From the NCBI RefSeq assembly GCF_030285665.1, contig NZ_CP127295.1, positions 9,300,001 to 9,364,000 of the forward strand: a stretch of DNA of 64,000 bases. Reading direction: 5' to 3'. The DNA is from Amycolatopsis mongoliensis (lineage in GTDB: Bacteria > Actinomycetota > Actinomycetes > Mycobacteriales > Pseudonocardiaceae). Shown in pieces: positions 61,666-64,000 of this stretch; position 1 is the stretch's first letter, and every line of letters begins with the position of its first letter. The notes under the pieces are model-generated. The model saw nothing but the letters and a program-made list of their open reading frames with translations, made no database searches and had not been told where the DNA came from. A program made the position numbers and the translations under genes.

Positions 61666-62316
61666 ATGTTGGACTGGTTGCACTCATTGCCGGAACTCGC
61701 CACCATGGCGGTAGCGGGACTGTACGTTTTCGCTGAAGGAATCATCGGAGTCGGGACCTTCCTCCCGGCGAACACGCCGATTCTGCTCGTGGGCGCCACC
61801 ATCGGCTCCGTATCGGAGTTCCTGCTCATGTGGACGGTCATGTCGGCGTTCACGCTCGCCGGCAGCATGGTCGGATTCGTGCTCGGCCGCCGCCTGGGAC
61901 CGGCGCTACGCGAGAGCAAGCTCATCAAGAAACGCGGAGCGAAAAGCTGGGACAGGGCCACGGACCTGCTACTGCAACAGGGTTCCTGGGCGTTGTTCAT
62001 CGGAGCGGCGGTCCCGCTCGTCCGCAGCTTCGTGCCCGCGGCGGCCGGTGCCGCACGTATTCCCGTCCGCGCGTTCCTGCTCCCGGTCGCCGCCGGGGGG
62101 ATGGTCATCAACGCGGCCACCCTCCTGATCGGCGCCGGTGTCGTCGCGGGCCTGCAGAACGGCAGCGGTATCGTGCTCATCATCGGACTGTTGCTGGCCA
62201 ACGTCGTCGCCGTCGTGATCATCAAGCGCCGCAAGAAAGCCGCAGCGACCAGGACAAAAGCGGACACGGTCTCCAGTGAAACAGGCCCGGACCCGGAGCT
62301 CGAGTCCGCCGGCTGA
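61666..62316 (+). CDS. DedA/SNARE-associated family membrane protein
   Basis: Protein of 216 aa with about five hydrophobic segments. ATG at 61666 behind AAGGGA. Motifs: VAGLYVFAEGIIGVGTFLPA (conserved acidic residue and FxPxx), MVGFVLGRRLGPALRESKLI, a cytosolic loop RGAKSWDRATDLL, then GAAVPLVRSFVPAAAGAARI (the R-x-x-x-P-x-x-A-G family motif), and two last helices before a basic tail KRRKKAAATRTK. DedA proteins help recycle lipid carriers and keep proton-motive force. Not obviously linked to the P450 pair before it. Confidence 0.88.
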   Translation: MLDWLHSLPELATMAVAGLYVFAEGIIGVGTFLPANTPILLVGATIGSVSEFLLMWTVMSAFTLAGSMVGFVLGRRLGPALRESKLIKKRGAKSWDRATDLLLQQGSWALFIGAAVPLVRSFVPAAAGAARIPVRAFLLPVAAGGMVINAATLLIGAGVVAGLQNGSGIVLIIGLLLANVVAVVIIKRRKKAAATRTKADTVSSETGPDPELESAG

Positions 62317-62561
62317 CCTCCTGGCGACGCAAATCGGATCAGAAGAAGCCCCTTGCGGTGATCCCGCGCGGGCACTCGACCGCCCACTTCCTCGACGGTT
62401 TCGCGCACGAAAACGACCGGGAACCGGTCGAGGAGTGCGGTGTTGCATTGATTTCGCTGCTGCGGCCGGCGCGCGCTGGTCCCGGGTGACTATGTCGAAC
62501 CGTTTGCGCAGCTCGCCGGCGTGGCAGGCCTCATGGACCGTCGCCAACGGAGTCGACCTCC

Positions 62562-62729
62562 ATGCGTTTCAGAGTGCACGTGCCCAGCAACCACGGTTGG
62601 GGCCACGTCGAGGACATCCTCGACGCAACCCGGCTGAGCGAGCGGCTCGGACGTCCGGCACAGCGGTGTGCGCTCACCCAGCCACCGCAGTTCGAAACGG
62701 ATGCCGGTCGACAGCCCTACCGGGATTGA
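62562..62729 (+). pseudogene. LLM-class flavin oxidoreductase N-terminal remnant
   Basis: A 55-codon frame from ATG 62562 (GGAG upstream) reads MRFRVHVPSNHGWGHVEDIL then DATRLSERLG, the start of luciferase-like F420/FMN oxidoreductases (compare MRFGVHVPxNxGW and VARLAExxG). After about 30 residues the similarity ends. The preceding bases 62317-62561 hold nothing I can name. Confidence 0.5.
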
Positions 62730-63310
62730 TCCGGGGCAGGCGCCGGATGACCGTTCCGGGTCGCCCGGTCACGCAGGAGTGCGGCGGCCCGCACAGACCA
62801 GTCGTGGTGTTCCTGCTCGAACCGCCGGCCGCGCAAGCACGTCAGGTAGGGCCCGATCGGAGATCCGTGGCTCAGGTAGGTCTCCTCGTCGAGATCCCCG
62901 CGCAAACGCCGCAGGATCTTGTCGAGGATCTCCACCTTGGCTGCGGCTGCCGCGGCTCGTTGCTCCAGTTGCGCGATCACCGGTGCCGCGTCGACGTGGT
63001 CGACGGCTTGGACCTTGACCAGCAGGTCGTCGCGGATGAACGACGGCTTGCTCACGGCGGCGGCGAAGTGCGCCAGTTCGGCGAGGCCGGCCTCGGTGAC
63101 TATGAACAGCCGCTTGTTGGGACGGGTTCGCTGGACCACCTCTCGGCCGCTGATCAACCCGTCGTTCTCGAGCTTGGACAGCTCCAGGTAGAGCTGTTGC
63201 GGCCGGGCGGACCAGAAGTTGGCGACGCCCACGTCGAACGCCTTGGCCAACTGGTAGCCGCTGTACTCGCCGGACAGCAACGCCGCGAGCACAGCATGCC
63301 GCAGACTCAC
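62717..63310 (-). CDS. PadR-family transcriptional regulator
   Basis: Protein of 197 aa. GTG at 63310 with GAGGAG eight bases upstream. Winged helix: SLRHAVLAALLSGEYSGYQL, AKAFDVGVANFWSARPQQLY, LELSKLENDGLISGREVVQR, FIVTEAGLAELAHFAA. The C-terminal arm has an alanine-rich helix (AAAAAAKVEILDKILRRLRG). Divergent from the SGNH hydrolase; a dyad and a 16-bp-spaced repeat lie between them. Paralogue in class, but not in operator, of the PadR at 58244. Confidence 0.92.
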   Translation of the reverse strand: MSLRHAVLAALLSGEYSGYQLAKAFDVGVANFWSARPQQLYLELSKLENDGLISGREVVQRTRPNKRLFIVTEAGLAELAHFAAAVSKPSFIRDDLLVKVQAVDHVDAAPVIAQLEQRAAAAAAKVEILDKILRRLRGDLDEETYLSHGSPIGPYLTCLRGRRFEQEHHDWSVRAAALLRDRATRNGHPAPAPDQSR

Positions 63311-63347
63311 CGGCGCATCTCCTCGTCATCAGGCATGGGGCCAGCCC

Positions 63348-63382
63348 ATCATAGACATGGTTATGATTAATCACGGTTATGA
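63348..63382. promoter_or_regulatory. PadR-2 operator region candidate
   Basis: ATCATA-N8-TATGAT (63348-63367) overlaps the palindrome TGATTAATCA (63364-63373) and a direct repeat GGTTATGA at 63359-63366 and 63375-63382. It lies 38 bp from the PadR start and 25 bp from the hydrolase start. Confidence 0.5.
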
Positions 63383-63406
63383 CCAGGAGGATGGCGTGAC
63401 CAACCG

Positions 63407-64000
63407 ATGAGGCCCCAGGAGAACGGCACTCAGGAACCCGTTCGGAGCGGCAGGTACCTGCGCTACGTCGCCTTGGGTGACAGCCAGACGGAAGGCGTCG
63501 GTGATGGTGACGACATCGTGGGCCTTCGGGGATGGGCTGACCGGCTCGCCGAACACCTCACCATCGACAACCCCGATCTCCAGTACGCCAACCTCGCCGT
63601 CCGTGGCCGCCGCGCGAGCGAAGTCCGGTCAGAGCAACTGGAGCCGGCTCTTGCCCTTCGTCCCGACCTGGCCACCGTGGTCGCCGGAGTGAACGACCTG
63701 CTCCGGCTCCGAGTCGAAACCTCGACGGTGGCCGGTCACCTGGAAGCGATGTTCGCCGCGCTCACCGGCTCCGGAGCCCGCGTGGCGACTCTGACCTTTC
63801 CCGACCTCACCAGGATCATCCCCCTAGCCCGACCGGTTCGCTCCCGCATCCTCGACATCAACGACCGGATCCGCGCCGCAGCCGCCCGGCACGGCGTCGC
63901 CGTCGCGGAGATCGCTCGACACCCCTCAGTCGCCGACCGCCGGTTCTGGAGCGAGGACCGGTTGCACTGCAGCCCCCTGGGGCATCAACTGATCGCCGAC
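63407..64000 (+). CDS. SGNH/GDSL hydrolase (cut by window edge)
   Basis: Esterase-type SGNH hydrolase, 198 codons visible. Block I VALGDSQTEGVGD (catalytic Ser), an Asn-containing block near LQYANLAVRGRRASEVRSEQ, block III VVAGVNDLLRLR, and block V DRLHCSPLGHQLIAD (Asp and His) at the right edge. So the catalytic set is complete and only the last residues are missing. The start is odd: AGGAGG (63385-63390) directly precedes ATGGCGTGA, a two-codon frame, and a four-codon GTG frame ends in an ATGA overlap with the real ATG at 63407. Divergent from PadR, likely its target. Confidence 0.85.
   Translation, partial: MRPQENGTQEPVRSGRYLRYVALGDSQTEGVGDGDDIVGLRGWADRLAEHLTIDNPDLQYANLAVRGRRASEVRSEQLEPALALRPDLATVVAGVNDLLRLRVETSTVAGHLEAMFAALTGSGARVATLTFPDLTRIIPLARPVRSRILDINDRIRAAAARHGVAVAEIARHPSVADRRFWSEDRLHCSPLGHQLIAD

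Overview
This is high-GC DNA with frequent GTG starts, many 1- to 4-base start/stop overlaps and few TTA codons. WXG100-like secretion proteins, DUF1023 hydrolases, a DUF6531/RHS effector, GntR/TetR/PadR/IclR/LysR/ROK regulators and several [3Fe-4S] ferredoxin-P450 modules point to a filamentous actinomycete. Pseudonocardiaceae (Amycolatopsis-like) is my best guess, by inference only. No tRNA, rRNA, CRISPR array or replication origin was recognised.

Layout. 1-2.8 kb: a sugar ABC importer (permease cut by the left edge, lipoprotein binding protein) divergent from a GntR regulator, with two matching operator dyads between them. 2.8-6 kb: gene remnants (MFS, QueE, primase-like, ALF-repeat toxin, serine recombinase). 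6.1-8.7 kb: a three-gene operon (WXG-like protein, DUF1023 alpha/beta hydrolase, lipoprotein). 8.8-10.1 kb: an IS481/serine-recombinase chimera and a hairpin-rich repeat. 10.8-14 kb: an Ltp-type protein and a FUSC-family membrane protein. 14-17.3 kb: remnants (nitrilase, GH12, GH3, hydrolase, terpene synthase) around one intact two-domain ABM-like protein. 17.5-22.9 kb: a 1804-residue RHS polymorphic effector. 23-26 kb: a serine recombinase, a second copy of the hairpin repeat, and remnants of DUF4832-like, ImuA-like and DNA-ligase-like genes.

26-39.8 kb is intact catabolic DNA. It holds an ene-reductase, an alpha/beta hydrolase and IclR; then CapA-like, M19 dipeptidase, M20 amidohydrolase and an MHS permease; then a five-gene minus-strand operon (acyl-CoA dehydrogenase, CitE-like lyase, class III CoA-transferase, MaoC/HTD2-type hydratase, MDR oxidoreductase) divergent from a LysR regulator. 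The core of that operon matches the CoA-transferase/hydratase/lyase logic of itaconate-type C5 diacid catabolism. 40.8-44 kb: a ROK regulator, an integrase remnant, a complete IS5-family element with TTA target duplications and further remnants.

44.6-61.6 kb carries three P450 systems. The first is SDR-NTF2 fusion, ferredoxin, reductase, P450 and TetR. The second is a divergent aromatic-type catabolic locus: FAD monooxygenase, VOC dioxygenase, amidohydrolase, ferredoxin, reductase and CYP199-like P450 on the minus strand; FAH-family, BKACE/DUF849 and cupin genes on the plus strand; and a PadR regulator. A perfect 32-bp palindrome containing the PadR consensus ATGT-N8-ACAT lies midway between its two operons. 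The third is TetR, ferredoxin and P450. The right end has a DedA-family protein, an LLM-oxidoreductase remnant, a second PadR regulator and an SGNH hydrolase cut by the right edge.

Two themes recur: intact, tightly coupled catabolic operons with readable operators, and islands of decayed genes in which unrelated 5' gene fragments meet tail to tail. The best candidate for an undescribed system is the PadR-centred aromatic locus at 49.8-58.9 kb. The RHS effector's unfamiliar C-terminal domain and the hairpin element repeated beside recombinases come next.
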